A program made the position numbers and the translations under genes. From Dreissena polymorpha (Eukaryota > Mollusca > Bivalvia > Myida > Dreissenidae), in contig NC_068355.1 in assembly GCF_020536995.1 (NCBI RefSeq), positions 4,881,764-4,945,763 of the forward strand: a stretch of 64,000 nt of DNA, in the 5' to 3' direction. The notes below the pieces were generated by a model, which saw only the letters and a program-made list of their open reading frames with translations, was not told where the DNA came from and did no database searches. This document shows positions 39,711 through 52,088 of this stretch, piece after piece. Each line of letters starts with the position of its first letter. The stretch's first letter is position 1.

Positions 39711-39812
39711 TCCGCCTAAACTTGATTTTCGTTTAAAAAGACTTTCATTAAACGAAAAATTCCATAAAAGCGGAAAGCGTCGTGACTGTGAACTGCACAT
39801 GCTTATCTGGGG
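39711..39812. mobile_element. double-hairpin MITE, internal fragment
   Basis: TTTCCGCCTAAACTTGATTT through AAAAGCGGAAAGCGTCGTGA to CTTATCTGGG, running straight into a poly-G tract. Confidence 0.78.
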
Positions 39813-39999
39813 GGGGGGGGGGGGGGGTGAGGGGGCGACGCTACACACCGCCCCTATTGTGCAAAAAGGTACCATGTTGCACTGAAATTAAAAGCCACAT
39901 GGGGGGGGGGGGAGGCGACGCTACACACCGCCCCTATTGTGCAAAAAGGTACCATGTTGCACTGAAATTAAAAAGCACATGGTACCTGTTTTTGCACAA
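39808..39999. repeat. Poly-G plus 80-bp tandem duplication with hairpin
   Basis: The block CGACGCTACACACCGCCCCT ... GGTACCATGTTGCACTGAAA occurs twice, 80 bp apart, each copy preceded by a long G run. The second copy is followed by ACATGGTACCTGTTTTTGCA, which pairs back to the AAAAAGGTACCATGT of the unit. Confidence 0.9.
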
Positions 40000-40510
40000 A
40001 ATGGGCTCATTAATCACTGAAAGTGAACCGCTTGTCTGGTCTCATCTTTTCTCTTAAAATGTCGCTTAAACCCGGAATAATCCTATTAATTTTATTTGTT
40101 GTACGGTAAACCATGAAAATAAAAATTAAGAAGTTTCATATTATGGCACAATAGTAGGCACTTCACGTTGTGTGTTTGGAAAAAAATACAATCGAATATT
40201 GACAAATTGATATCAAACTATACAATATAAATTATTTTAATAAATTGCTCGAAACTGCCACGTCTGTTCTGAACAGCCGAGCAAAATAAACAAGCTTCAA
40301 ACTAAACTGCAATGAAAACACACATTTTATTTTTGACAAAGACTTAGCAATGAAAACACAATTTTTATTTGACAAAGACAGCTTAGATCGGCATTGTCTG
40401 ATTATGATCGCGCCGGGGTGATTTTGATCGCGCCCCCGGCTAAGTGTTTTCCGCATAAGCAGTGTACCATAGTCAAGTGTTAGAGATATATTATACAGTT
40501 GAAATATTAA
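40000..40510. other. No gene seen; two small duplications
   Basis: GCAATGAAAACACA is repeated with its ATTTTTATTTGACAAAGAC partner at 40308-40382, and GATCGCGCC blocks at 40406-40438. No gene is seen. Confidence 0.45.
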
Positions 40511-40683
40511 TGTGCCGCGCTCTGTGAAAAGGGGGCGTACTGCATCCTGTGCGTAAAGTGTCGTCCCAGATTAGCATGTGAAGTCCGCACTGGCTAATCA
40601 GGGACGTCAGTTTCCGCTTTTATTGTATTTTTCGTTTAAATGAAGACTTTTCTTGACGAACATTCAGTTTAGGCGGAGAGTTC
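40511..40683. mobile_element. double-hairpin MITE, left two thirds
   Basis: GTGCCGCGCTCTGTGAAAAG, GTGCGTAAAGTGTCGTCCCA and GGCTAATCAGGGACGTCAG are clear. It stops after TTTAGGCGGAGAG. Confidence 0.83.
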
Positions 40684-40755
40684 ATTGTTGTAACACTATA
40701 ATGTGTACAAAATGTACATGTTTTGGGAATAGTTTTATAGCTCGAGCTATAAGAA

Positions 40756-41850
40756 TACCGTGATGTCTGTCGGTCCGTGCGTGCGTCTCTTTTTTTATAA
40801 ATGAAAACTTAAAAAATTCTCTGATACAAGGTCATGCGTTTAATATTTGGTGTGTGCCATTGCCCTGTGGTTCTAATCATTTTGTTCAAATCATGCCCTT
40901 GTGGTCAGAACGGGTAACGCACCAGGATTCACATTTATATATATACTTGTTTAGTAAATAGCTTTGAAAATCCATGAAACCGCAAGGGTCATAGGTTTAA
41001 TATTTTGTGTGGAACACCGTGTGTTGGTCATCTACAACGTTTATTCAAATAACGCCCCTGGGTTTAAAATTGGCTCTGTCCGGGTATTACTTGTTGTTTT
41101 CCTTACAAATATAGAGCTATAATATATAGTAAAAACTTCTCTAAAACCGCGAGGCCGAGAGATTTGGTTGTTGGCATGCTACATTGTTCGACTGTCCAAT
41201 TACCAAATTTCTTCAAATCGTTCACCTGGGATCAAAACTAGCCATGCCCACGGATATAAAATTTATAAAGCCTTTTTAAGGAAATAACACAAGGGTTAGA
41301 GTTGAGATATTTGGTGTTTGAACGTTGTATAGTGGTACTCTATGAAGTGTGTTCAAATCATTTCCTGTGGTCAAGATTGGTCCGGGCCTAGGTTTTTTCC
41401 TAATATGAATATAATGAAAAAATCACTGAAACCGCAGGGCCTTGAGGTTTTTAATTTGTCATGCAACGCCCTACATGGGTTCTCAGCAGTCAGTTCAATT
41501 GATAAACATGGACTCGCAAAGAAAGTATCGATCAACTTAAACAATATGACACCGCAAGGGTCCGGCTGTTGATATCGTGTAGCGTGGTATTGTATAATTG
41601 GTTCAGATGAAAACACTGATGTCAAAACTAATCACGCCCCAGGGGTCACACGATTTAGAAAAAGTTGTATAGGAAAAACAATGTAAATGTTTTTCTTCTC
41701 TAAAACCGTAAGTCTTATGAGTAAAATATGTGGTATGCGAAATCGTATGATGGTCCTCGACTAAGGTTTTTTTTACAATTCATTTTCCTTGGTGAAAATA
41801 GGCACCTTCATACCGGTTTAAGTTACTTTTTACAGCTATATATTACAAAC
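40756..41850. repeat. Old ~150-180 bp tandem repeat of bivalve type
   Basis: Six or so diverged units share words such as AAACCGCAAGGGTCATAGGT, TTTAATATTTGGTGTG, a line ending in GTTCAAAT and CGCCCCTGG-like stretches. I know this kind of unit from other bivalve genomes, but the elements that carry it are usually unclassified. Confidence 0.6.
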
Positions 41851-42799
41851 TTAAATTTGTTCTAATATAAGGTCTTGGACGATCTCAAAGCTGTGTCCTG
41901 TGGGGTAAAAAACGATAAAAACCACAGTTGTTACACAACATCACACAATCTGCATACCGAACTTAAGTGTATTTATGACTAAGGTGAGCGAGGTTTTATT
42001 ATTTTTGCAAAATTTATATAAAACCCACAATGTTGCGTTTCACATGGCGCATTCTCAACTTGTCCAATGGGTGCTGTTATGACGTCATCGTACGCAATCA
42101 CGTGATATCAATATTGGCAAAATGTGCATGCATTTTTTGTGACATTCGCTGATGACAATAGCAAAAACAACTGATTTACAACAACATGTGTTCATGTAGT
42201 AATGGATACAATTGTTTTCAAATTTCGGAATCCTATATTATTTAATTGAATTAAATGTCGGTAAATTTAGAATAGCGTTTGGTAGAGTTTGATGCAAGAC
42301 AAATTTTCACACCGCCAAAAAAGAATGTTATCAAATAAATACACGCAGAACATAAAAAAGTTAAAGTATTATGTTGTAATAGGAATTAAAGCAGCCTTCT
42401 TTATTGATAGTATTTCATACAAAGTGTATCCTTACGATACGCTTTGTTTGCCTGGAGTTTATCCCAGTTTTCGCTGCGACCAAGCTTCTTTCAAATATTT
42501 CACCCATAATATTTTTAGGAAGACAATATCCTGTATCCTTAAAAAATCATGCCAAAATATACGTTGAAGCATTACAAGTTTTATCAAGGAATAAACACAC
42601 GTGTATGAATATAAGGGCCGACATTAGGCTTAGGAACTACCAAGTGACCCATTATTGAAAAGTGATATTTTCTTATTTTTCCTTAAGCATATCATTTAAT
42701 CTGTATTAACCAAAAAAACTAACATATGACTAATGGTTAAGACTATTGATACACTTACAAAAGACTAAAGATACACGTAAAAATACATGAGTGTGTTTT
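41851..42799. other. No gene seen
   Basis: AT-rich; no recognised repeat or exon. Confidence 0.4.
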
Positions 42800-43272
42800 A
42801 ACCAGTTTTTCCGAAGGAAGGGCGGGCTGGCGGGCGGGCTGGCTGGCGGAACAAGCTTGTCCGGGCCATAAATTTGTCGTTCATTGTGAGATATTAAAAT
42901 CATTTGGCACATTTGTTCACCATCATTAGACGGTGTGTCGCGCGAAAGAATTACGTCGATATCTCCAAGGTCAAGGTCACACTTTGAGTTCAAAGGTAAA
43001 AATGGCCATAAATGGGCTTGTCCGGGACATAACTATGTCATTCATTGTGAGATTTTAAACTCATTTGGCACATTTGTTCACCATCATGGGACGGTGTGTC
43101 GCACGAAAGAATTACGTCAATATCTCCAAGGACATGGTCGCCACGACTAAAAATATATTTATTTTTAAACAAAGGGGGTTAATTATAAACAATGTTTAGT
43201 TTGAGTTGTTTCCCTTTATCAGACTTTATTTTCACATTGAAACCTGGTTTTGTGACAATTTTGTCCCTTGTT
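42800..43272 (+). mobile_element. Helentron-like non-autonomous element, family P, copy 1
   Basis: The 5' end AACCAGTTTTTCCGAAGGAA is followed by a GGCG/GGCT microsatellite, two diverged ~160-bp units (CATTTGGCACATTTGTTCAC in each) and AAACCTGGTTTTGTGACAAT TTTGTCCCTTGTT at the 3' end. The AACCAGGTTTTC at the 5' end recurs inverted near the 3' end, followed by a small hairpin (GACAATTTTGTC) and CCTTGTT. This is the layout known for Helentron-derived elements. Confidence 0.72.
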
Positions 43273-43809
43273 TTTTTCGTTTATTGCATTCAACACGTAA
43301 AAAATACTTTCACCTGAACAGAATAACAGGCCATTATTTAATGCTGAACCTCTATAATAAATTCACACCTAGGCCGCGTTGACCACCGGCGAGTTATGTG
43401 ACCACCGGAGCGTGACGGACGTGTTTTAGCGCAACTGCGGATTACCATAACTGTATACCGTAGTAGCTCCAATAACGCACATTAACAGTTCACAGTTTGT
43501 TTAGAGAATACTGCCAAATGTTAGTTATTCTCGTGTACAAGTATATAAATTTAAAATATTTCCATTTTATAAGCTATTTTCGAACAATATTTCAGCTAGG
43601 TTAGCGAAAGAACAACATTTTATACATGTATTTAAACCCCAATTATTCATTTGAATATTTATTGACTTTATGGCGTCATAATTGATAAGACGTTATCTCC
43701 ATGACATTTTGACGTTGTAATATATATTGTATTATGCCCTGATGAGCTGTGCGAAACGCGTTGTCTATATCAGTATATATTTAAAATCCCATACACGTGT
43801 TTTTACTTT

Positions 43810-43814
<5 letters not shown>
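43273..43814. other. No gene seen
   Basis: AT-rich; no recognised feature. Confidence 0.4.

Positions 43815-43903
<89 letters not shown>
43815..43903. repeat. (TA)n microsatellite
   Basis: About 44 uninterrupted TA units. Confidence 0.98.
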
Positions 43904-43906
<3 letters not shown>

Positions 43907-43957
43907 ATTCTTTATAACAAATAACTTACTTTTGTGTAAGCCACATGTGTGGGTGTG

Positions 43958-44000
43958 GAGGGGGGGGGGTACGTATGGAATGAGGGGGGGGGGGGGGGGG
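43958..44000. repeat. Poly-G tracts
   Basis: Two G runs (9 or more, then 17 or more) separated by TACGTATGGAATGA. Such runs are prone to length error in assembly. Confidence 0.9.
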
Positions 44001-45960
44001 TACGCGCGTCGGCAAGAGAAAGGTACGGCCATAATGACAAAATAATCAATGATTTACATGTATTACATTGCTTTCCAGCAAACAGGTGTCTAATTAATTG
44101 CACTTGGAAAAGTGACTTTGGAAAAGTTAATATCTTTGGCACCTTTATATGATACGTGCAAGTACACCGGTACTTTGTATTTATCGTAGTGTGTTTGGTT
44201 GTAAGCTTCAACTGTTCGAAGAATGGTATACTACAATTTAGTGAATCTGTTTATTTAAATATGAGCCAAGTGTAAGTTTACACTTAATAATATGCATAGA
44301 ATTACACAAAAACGTATTACCCTGACGAGGAACCGTTACAATACTATTGTTTGTACAGGTTCCTGTCATGACAGCGTGCCGATTGGGTCATTCTGATCAT
44401 CCGTGCCTGCGAAGGAGGGGATTTAGTCTAAAATAAAAAGGATACCAGCATTGCGATCGCCATTAATTCATCATTCGTCTTTTTCTTCCATCTGTTGTCT
44501 CTTATTTCCTCATTTGTTTTCCGTTACCTTCTTCCCCCTTTCCTTGTTATTTCTCCATCTCCCGCCCCGTTTCTTACCCCTCCCCGTCGACATATAGCAA
44601 TATTGTACGAATTAAACACATGTCTATGTATGTGACAAAACATCGAGTAATTTTCCGTTAAAATAATTTTGTAATATAGGATTTGAAGAAATTAAGGAAT
44701 ACACGTTTGTTCCCATAATTTTTACGTATTCATTAGAAAACAAATTGTGGATAGGATAAATACGGCTTAGAACGGGATTGTCCGTTAAACATTTCAAGTC
44801 TGAACAAATACTCGATTACACGGCCTGTTGCACAATGACCGTTGCGTAGTTCTATACGCGTGGTTGGCCATTAAAAATAAACCAGTCTAAACGCGGTTTA
44901 AAATCTACACGCACTACAACGGCCAACTGCTACTGTTGGTACATGTAACAAAGGAGATTGGCAGAGGAGATCAAAAGTATTGAATAAATCTTTTTGCCCT
45001 CGGGCAGACCTTTTCATAGACATATTTCATGAATAGGCTTAGGTCATTCGCAACACTATTGATATTCCGAGGCGGAATGGTCAGTCAATCGTTAAAAGTG
45101 GTCATTTGTGTCATTGGTCAGTAGTTACTAATAATATACATACAGTGACCACTGGGCAGTTGTCAGTCGCTAGGGATAACAGCGCGAGGTTTTGTTAATA
45201 TTTCATATTTGATTGCTTACTGTCACTTTTAAGTCGTGTTTGTGTGAACTTCGAATTTGTTTGGAAAACATTTTCACATTTTGAGTGTTTGCTGTTAATT
45301 TAAAATCGCATTATTGGATGTAGTATTCATATGCATAATGTGTCTTTAGCGCTTGTAATATGTAATGACAGTACATGCAATTGTAGTAAATATTATAATA
45401 TTCTGGAAAATATTTGAGGAACATTTTACACAAAATATTTTTTTTAATTTTGTACGTGATTTGAAAATATCCATGTTTTGTGGATGATAAATGAATATGA
45501 ATATCTTGTATCATTATTGGGTTTGGTTCGTTCTCGTTTGTTTTTGTGATCTATGTAAATGTTGTGATATTAATTTTGTCACGTGACACGAATGGTCGCA
45601 CGTCGATTTTGCAGTTCTGTTGTTGATGGCATGAAATGTGCGAAGGTAGTTGCGAAAAATGGTAGAGGTTAACGATCGGATACTTGTAGTTTCTCTTGTC
45701 AAACTCATCATGCCGCCTTTATGTACGAAAATTGGTTTGTTAGACGTTTAATATTTTACTAGTTACTGTTCACTGTGTGTATGTAAACATGTTTGTCCGT
45801 ACACGTGCGTTTGTTTTTTCCCTTAAAGTCCGAATCGTTTTGAGGACCTTGAAAGTTTTAACATTTACATAAAAGCTTGATATATCGGCTGAATGTTTGT
45901 TTTAAGTATTAGGTACTGAAATTCGTCATCGAATGTTCATTTTTGAAGGACATTGACCGT
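44001..45960. other. No gene seen (2 kb)
   Basis: AT-rich sequence with no splice-supported exon and no repeat boundary recognised. Confidence 0.4.
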
Positions 45961-46046
45961 TGAAAAATGTTAAGTTTAGTAAGGATCTGAAACGTGGCGA
46001 AGGAAATCACAAGTGGGAGTGCAGTCAGGCTGTAGATGTCCACTGA

Positions 46047-46340
46047 ATGGCGCGCCTAGAATTGCGACTTCCTCAGAATACGCTGACTGGAGATGGTCCA
46101 TTAAAAAGACGATACAATATGGAGGAACAGCAGCATTACCGTGGGAATTTCGGGGTATGGAGTGTGCACGTCGGCCCAAGGGGGGAGGTTGGGGTAGGGG
46201 AGGAGCATCGCCCATCGCCGTTGAATGGCACTGGTAGAATTCACGGGGTTATTTCAGACCGTGATTCCCCGGTGCCATCAAGTGACGATGTGGAAAACTA
46301 CAGGTCAGACGTCAGGGCATCGGAACCGGAATCGGAATGA
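46047..46340 (+). CDS. Possible small single-exon gene, unrecognised 97 aa
   Basis: The open frame starts at an ATG directly after an in-frame TGA and ends at 46340. The product (MARLELRLPQNTLTGDGPLK ... SSDDVENYRSDVRASEPESE) has a basic start and an acidic, Ser/Pro-rich end, and the local GC content is higher than around it. AATAAA signals follow at 46503 and 46632. Against it: a second frame (46013-46237) is also open, no family is recognised, and nothing flanking supports it. Confidence 0.25.
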   Translation: MARLELRLPQNTLTGDGPLKRRYNMEEQQHYRGNFGVWSVHVGPRGEVGVGEEHRPSPLNGTGRIHGVISDRDSPVPSSDDVENYRSDVRASEPESE

Positions 46341-47787
46341 ATATTTAAAATTGGGAATAAGAAATTCGAGATGTATCAGGAAAATCTTTGTAATCCGTGT
46401 GACAATGAAAAACTTAAAAAAACATTAAGTACCCCGAAATGTTGCATGTATTATTTTGCCAAGAGGTTTTTGCCATGTTTGCTTCAGTGAGTCCGGGGGA
46501 AGAAAATAAACAACGAAACTCCAAAATGTACCGAGCCTGTTTTGAATGTGAAACTAACATGTTTCAAATTGTATTGAATCGTATTTGATCTATGTTGTGC
46601 TTGTATAGTATCCTTATGTATTGAGGTTTGAAAATAAATCACTTGACATATCAAAACCAACGTGTTATTCTCACATGTTGGAAACTTGATACCTGGCTAA
46701 AGACCTTTCCTTGGATAAGTCAATATTTCCTTTAGTACCTTCGTTTCACATATGTTAGACAGGAGCTTGACGTTAATCAATTCCGACACAAGAGCTCGGA
46801 TTTCATCTCTCATCTCATACTTCAGGTTTAGGCATCTGATCAGTGGTAAATTATATAGCTATTTATCGCAATGTCCACAAATTATAGCAAAATAAACGCT
46901 AGTGAGATACATTATTGGAAACATTCGTATGGCTTATGCTAGTTTAGGTCAGAGATCTACAATTACACTTTCGAAAAAGTGTACAGGTAGCAACATAATT
47001 TAATCACCCTTGCATCATTGCAAATAAAGCTTTAACCCCTCTGTTGTTGCATTAAATAGCATATTTCAGTCATGTATAGTTTAAAATGAAGCTGTCAAGC
47101 GTTACACACTGATATCAGTTTCGCATGACGGCAAATTCGCAAGAACACATGCATAAACGCCTCAAGTGTTGATACTAAAATGTGTACGACGACACAATCT
47201 AGGTTGCTCTCATAATTTTATTACATTACACCGTAAACTGCGCGCCATGTGCAAGGGTTAATGTCGGTATTTGACGGTGGCGAACTTGGCCCTAGGGTTC
47301 AAAAATGTCAAGTTGGCCGGAGAATATACAAGCATCAGATGTCGCGTTTGCATAATTTATCAAGATAGCTGGTGCTCGTTAGCATAATAATGAAGTAAGG
47401 CTGGCTTGGATCGTCGCATGGTCAGTAACTTTAACAAATCATCGCTGGTCAGCTATATGGTCAAACGGAAATCGATATCTTCTCGGAAATATAAGTATTT
47501 TCTGGTCATTATTATATAACTAGCTATGACTAATTATTGGGAGATTTTGCTTAGTATTATGGTGTTAGACATACATTGGTATGGTGTTTTATCGACCGTA
47601 TTTCCGTGCTACGGTCAGCGAGTGATCAATAATTCCTTGTTGCCATAGAGTAATTGTAACTGCTCCATTTTTTCGGCAAGTGAAAAATCAATTTTTTTGC
47701 AGAGTTGTCTTTTCTTAAACATCGCATGCTTTCTATGAAGGAGTCGAACAAGTCCATTTAATCTACTCGCAGGGCTTTTTACCTGAA
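46341..47787. other. No gene seen
   Basis: AT-rich; possible 3' untranslated sequence of the ORF at 46047 up to about 46640, otherwise no feature is recognised. Confidence 0.35.
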
Positions 47788-48215
47788 CTTAAGAAAGAAT
47801 CAACTGCAGTTACCCTGAGTATTTACATAGAATCAACTGCATTTTACCTCGAAGATTTATTTGCTTAGAATTATTGGCATTTTAGGCCGAATATTTAAAT
47901 TGTATCGACTGCATTTTACTCTGAATATTTACATAGAATCAAATGCATTTTACCCGAGTATTTTCATAGAATCAAATGCATTTTAACCTGAATATTTGCA
48001 TAGAATCAACTGCATTTCACCCTGAATATTTACATAGAATCAAATGTATTACCCGAAAATGTACATAGAATCAACTGTGTTACTCGAATATATAAATAGA
48101 ATCAAATGCATTTTGCCCAAATATATAAATAGAATCAACTGCATTTTACCCTGAATATTTACATAGAATCAACTGCATTTCACCCTGAATATGTACATAG
48201 AATCAGCTGCATTTA
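47788..48215. repeat. Degenerate ~36-bp tandem array, about 12 units
   Basis: Unit GAATATTTACATAGAATCAA then CTGCATTTTACCCT, with many substitutions and small indels. The word AAAGAATCAACTGCAGTTACC at the left edge recurs alone at 51842-51862 inside another repeat. Confidence 0.9.
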
Positions 48216-49152
48216 CTCAATTTTTCATCTGCACAATCTTGATCTCCAAATGTTGTTGTATTCAAAACAATTGCACGTGTAAGAATAAGTTTTATATGTA
48301 GATGTTTGTAGTCACTATGTTTTGTTTGGGCTTGTGAACACTGCAGAAACCAACCCTAAGTTATATCAGGGCCGTGATTTTCATGTGTGTTTGGGTGGGG
48401 TGGGGTTGTGGGGGTGGGTTAATTTTGATCTTTTTCAAACTCAGTAGTGAGCTTTTTACGTATATGTGGTAATGCTGGTGATAATTAGAAGCATTGAGGA
48501 AGGCTTCCCGAAGTTGCCGAGACAATAACGACGGGTTCCAGAACATTCCGTTCTGTTGCCATGTTTTCAGAATCTAATCGTCCCGAATGAAACATTCTTC
48601 ATCCAAAGTTATTTCAATTCCAATCAGGCATCAAAGGTAGAGTGTTGCAGAAAAGGTTAACATTTTAGAACCGAAATAGTTCCCGATCGTCTTTAAAACT
48701 TAATTTCCTCCATGTACACTATGAGCTTTTCTTTTATAATCATTAAAGCGGTGTACGATTATTTACATAATTTTCCAAATATACCGGTACTACTCAAAAT
48801 TTGCTAAGGATCACTTTTTATAATACGTGTAATTTGAAGTTCACCCCTAGCTAGATTCAGCCAGCGTCACGCATCAATTGATAAATCAATACATACCAAA
48901 GAAAAAACAACACACATTTTAATATCAAAGCCTGCAAAGTAACAAATTAAATAACATTAAATTAAATTGACGATAATGTGAAAATAAAAAGTGATCCTTA
49001 GCAAATTTCGAGTAGTATATATCAGATGAAGTTACAACAAAATTGTGAAAGCTAAAGGACAAGAAAATGGCCACTCGAGAATATCGTTGCTATCTTCCAT
49101 CAGTTTCACTATATGAGTAAGGTATATTTCTAGACTTTTTTTTATCAAATAA
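48216..49152. other. No gene seen; one inverted pair
   Basis: TACTACTCAAAATTTGCTAA with GGATCACTTTTTAT (48788-48821) recurs inverted at 48990-49018 (AAAAAGTGATCCTTAGCAAA then TTTCGAGTAGTA), a ~34-bp inverted repeat about 230 bp across with AT-rich content. This is probably another short inverted-repeat element. Confidence 0.6.
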
Positions 49153-49624
49153 GACGCGTTCTGGGATGAATGCTATGTGCGTTAACCCATTTATGCCTAG
49201 TGGACTCTCCCATCCTTCTAAATTGGATCAATTTATTTCCAAAATGAGGGATGTCTAGTATATATATATCTATATTTAGAATATTTCTTACATAAATTCC
49301 TTTAAGCAAACAGCGCAGTCCCAGATGTGACGCCGCAGCATGCGGCGTCACATCTGGGTCTACGCTGTTTGCCAAGGCCCTTTTTTATAGACGCTAGGCA
49401 TAAATGGGTTAAAGTTCATCCTTGATTAGCACGTACACTCCGCTCGGGTTATTCAGGGACACCACTTTTCGTATACACAAGATTTTCGTTAAAAGAGACT
49501 CCTTTAAACGACTAATGTCATTAAAGCGGAAAGTGTATTCCCTGATTAGGCTTTGTAGACTGCACAGGCTAATGTGTGACGACACTTGAACATGCTTTTA
49601 GCACAGTTTTCCCAGAACGCAGCG
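49153..49624. mobile_element. double-hairpin MITE split by a piggyBac-like MITE (second case)
   Basis: Left end ACGCGTTCTGGGATGAATGC TATGTGCG, then the inserted MITE, then AGTTCATCCTTGATTAGC and the rest of the family to CAGAACGCAGCGC. Confidence 0.85.
49182..49412 (-). mobile_element. piggyBac-like MITE copy 6 (nested, compensated hairpin)
   Basis: TTAA at both ends, reverse orientation. The hairpin differs from the family consensus by paired changes in both arms (GAGACG to GTGACG and CGTCTC to CGTCAC), so pairing is kept. Confidence 0.93.
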
Positions 49625-49932
49625 CAAATAATTAAGTAACAACACAAAGGATTCAATTTGAAGATCAGTTGGATCTGTTCATATGCGATTATCTTGAAAT
49701 GTATTATCGAACTTGCATATACTGGTATTTTCCACGAACATTATATTTGCATTCACAAGGTAATTGGTCATTTCAAAAAATAAAAAATGCCAATAAATTT
49801 GTCAACTTTAGTAATATCCTTATTTATACAGTAGCTTTTCTAACTAATAAGAGTTGCGTTTAAATAATAACCATTTCATAGATGTTTTAGTTGATTTTTC
49901 ATTTAACGTAAAAAATGACATGTGTATTTAAA

Positions 49933-50194
49933 TGAGTCGCGTTCAGAGAAAACTAGGCTTAATGCATGTGCGTAAAGTGTCGTCCCAGATTAGCCTGTGT
50001 AGTCCGCACAGGCTTATCAGGGACGACACTATCCGCTTTTATGGTCTTTTTAGTTTCAATGAAGTCCCTACTTACCGAAAATCAAGTTTAGGCGGAAGTG
50101 TCGTCCCTGATTAGCCTGTGCGGACTGCACAGGCGAATCTGGGATGACATTTTACGCACATGCATTAAGCCCAGTTTTCTCAGAACAAGGCTCA
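49933..50194. mobile_element. double-hairpin MITE, well preserved
   Basis: Ends TGAGTCGCGTTCAGAGAAAA and GTTTTCTCAGAACAAGGCTCA, both hairpins nearly perfect. AAAT stands on both sides. Confidence 0.94.
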
Positions 50195-50486
50195 AATTAT
50201 CAAATGAACGTGACGCTGTATACCACAACCATTCCCTTTGTAATTCACCTTTCTTTTGTACTATATTGACGGCAAACGGTTATGTTACTAAAATTGTGAA
50301 AAGCACAGCGCTTTTTCTCCCGCAACGTATATTGTTAGTTGAAACAACATTGATCAAAACGTGATAATTGAATGTATTGACGGATCGGTTAATGTTGATT
50401 TTGTAATCCAAATATTGCTAACACGAAGGATTAGACTGCTTGTGGATTAGGCCATAGACGTTGAGAATTTATGCATGTGCTTTTTG

Positions 50487-50714
50487 TTAACCCATTAATG
50501 CCTAGCGTCTAGAAAAAGGCCTTGGCAAACAGCGTAGACCCAGATGAGACGCCGCATGATGCGGCGTTTCATCAGGGTCTGCGCTGTTTGTTTAAAGGAA
50601 TTCCTGTAAGAAATATTCTAAATATATAAATAAATATACTAGACATCCCTAATTTTGGAAATAAATTGATCTTATTTAGAAGGTTGGGAGAGTCCACAAG
50701 GCATAAATGGGTAA
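50487..50714 (+). mobile_element. piggyBac-like MITE copy 7
   Basis: TTAACCCATTAATGCCTAG at the left; the right end GCATAAATGGGTAAA has lost its exact TTAA. Hairpin present. Confidence 0.9.
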
Positions 50715-51039
50715 AATGGCTAGTGAACAAAGACGGAAAGTGAATATAGTGTCTGTCTAGCGACAGGAAGGTCAAAAAATCCATACCATACCTTCTAGCG
50801 TTTTCAAGATCTTCTTAAGGCACCAAGTAGTGGTTCAACCCAGGGAATGGTTTCGAGATCGTCTCAATTAAGCTGAAATATATTTAACTTACACATTACA
50901 ACATGGCGAGGCAGTTTTCCTTATAAAGCTATACCGCAACCGTGTGAACGTTTTGAAAGCAATTTTTCCAATAATAAAGGCCAATGTCGCATATATTTCT
51001 AAATAGTTGCGGGAACATCATACAAGCTGCTCAGAACTT

Positions 51040-51960
51040 CTTTGAGGTCCCAGGTGAGCGACGTAGGTCGTAGGTCTTCTATTAAATTATCTTAGGTTAA
51101 TATTTTCTTTATGGTGAGCTTTTATCCATCGTGCGTCGTCCGTCGTGCGTCGTGGGTCGTCAACATTTACCTTGTTAATACTCTAGAGGTCATTTTCCAA
51201 TATTCGTGAATCTTGGTCAGAACAAATGATATATTGTACGAGTTGGAAAATGGTTCCGGTTAGTTGAAAACATGGTGACGTTGCAGTTTTTCTATGGATA
51301 TATTAAAACATTGCTCACACTGTATAAGTCATATTTAAATTCCAATCTTCATGAAACTTTGTCAGATTTTTTTCTAATGATATCTTCGATGAGTTCGCAA
51401 ATTCTTGCGGTCTGTTGAATAATATGGCCGCCAAAGGGCGGGGCATGTTTGCCTATATGGCTATATAAAATGTTAACACTCTAGTAGAAGTCACATTTTT
51501 AGTCCAATCATCATGAAACTGGGTCAAGACATTTGTTCTAATTATATCTGGGCTGTGTTCGAAAATGGTTTCGGTCCGTTGAAAAACATGACTGCATTGA
51601 GGCTGGGCATTTTTCCTCATATGACTAAAGTAAAAGCTTGTTAACACTATTGAAGTCACATTTTTGGTCCAATCTTTATAAAACTTGGTCAGAACAGTTG
51701 TTCTAATGGTAGCTTGGCTGAGTTCGAAAATAGTTATGGTTCGTCGAAAAACATGAACGCAAGGGGCGGGTCATTTTTCCGTATATGGCTATAATGTAAC
51801 CTTGTAAACACTCTTAGAAGTCACTTTTCTATTGAACGACAAAGAATCAACTGCAGTTACCTAAATTAAACTTATAAAGAACACTTAAATTCTCGGTTGA
51901 GTTCGAAAATGATTCCGGTTTGTTAAAAAACGTGCGCGAAACTTGATTAGAACACGTGCT
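51040..51960. repeat. Old ~166-bp tandem repeat of bivalve type
   Basis: Begins after AGGTGAGCGACGTAGGTCGT, followed by GTCGTGGGTCGTC words and then five diverged units with TTAACACTCTAG..AGTCACATTTTT, CATGAAACTTGGTCAGAACA and GTTCGAAAATGGTTCCGGT. Open reading in any frame is short. Confidence 0.72.
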
Positions 51961-52088
51961 CCGATGAGATTTCGGCTGATGTTGAAACTGGGTCATCTGA
52001 GCTCAAAATCTACGTTACTAGGTTATATAAAAAGCATGTTCAAACTCACGTTTTTGGCCAAATCGTCAGGAATCAGCTCGCAATTTTT

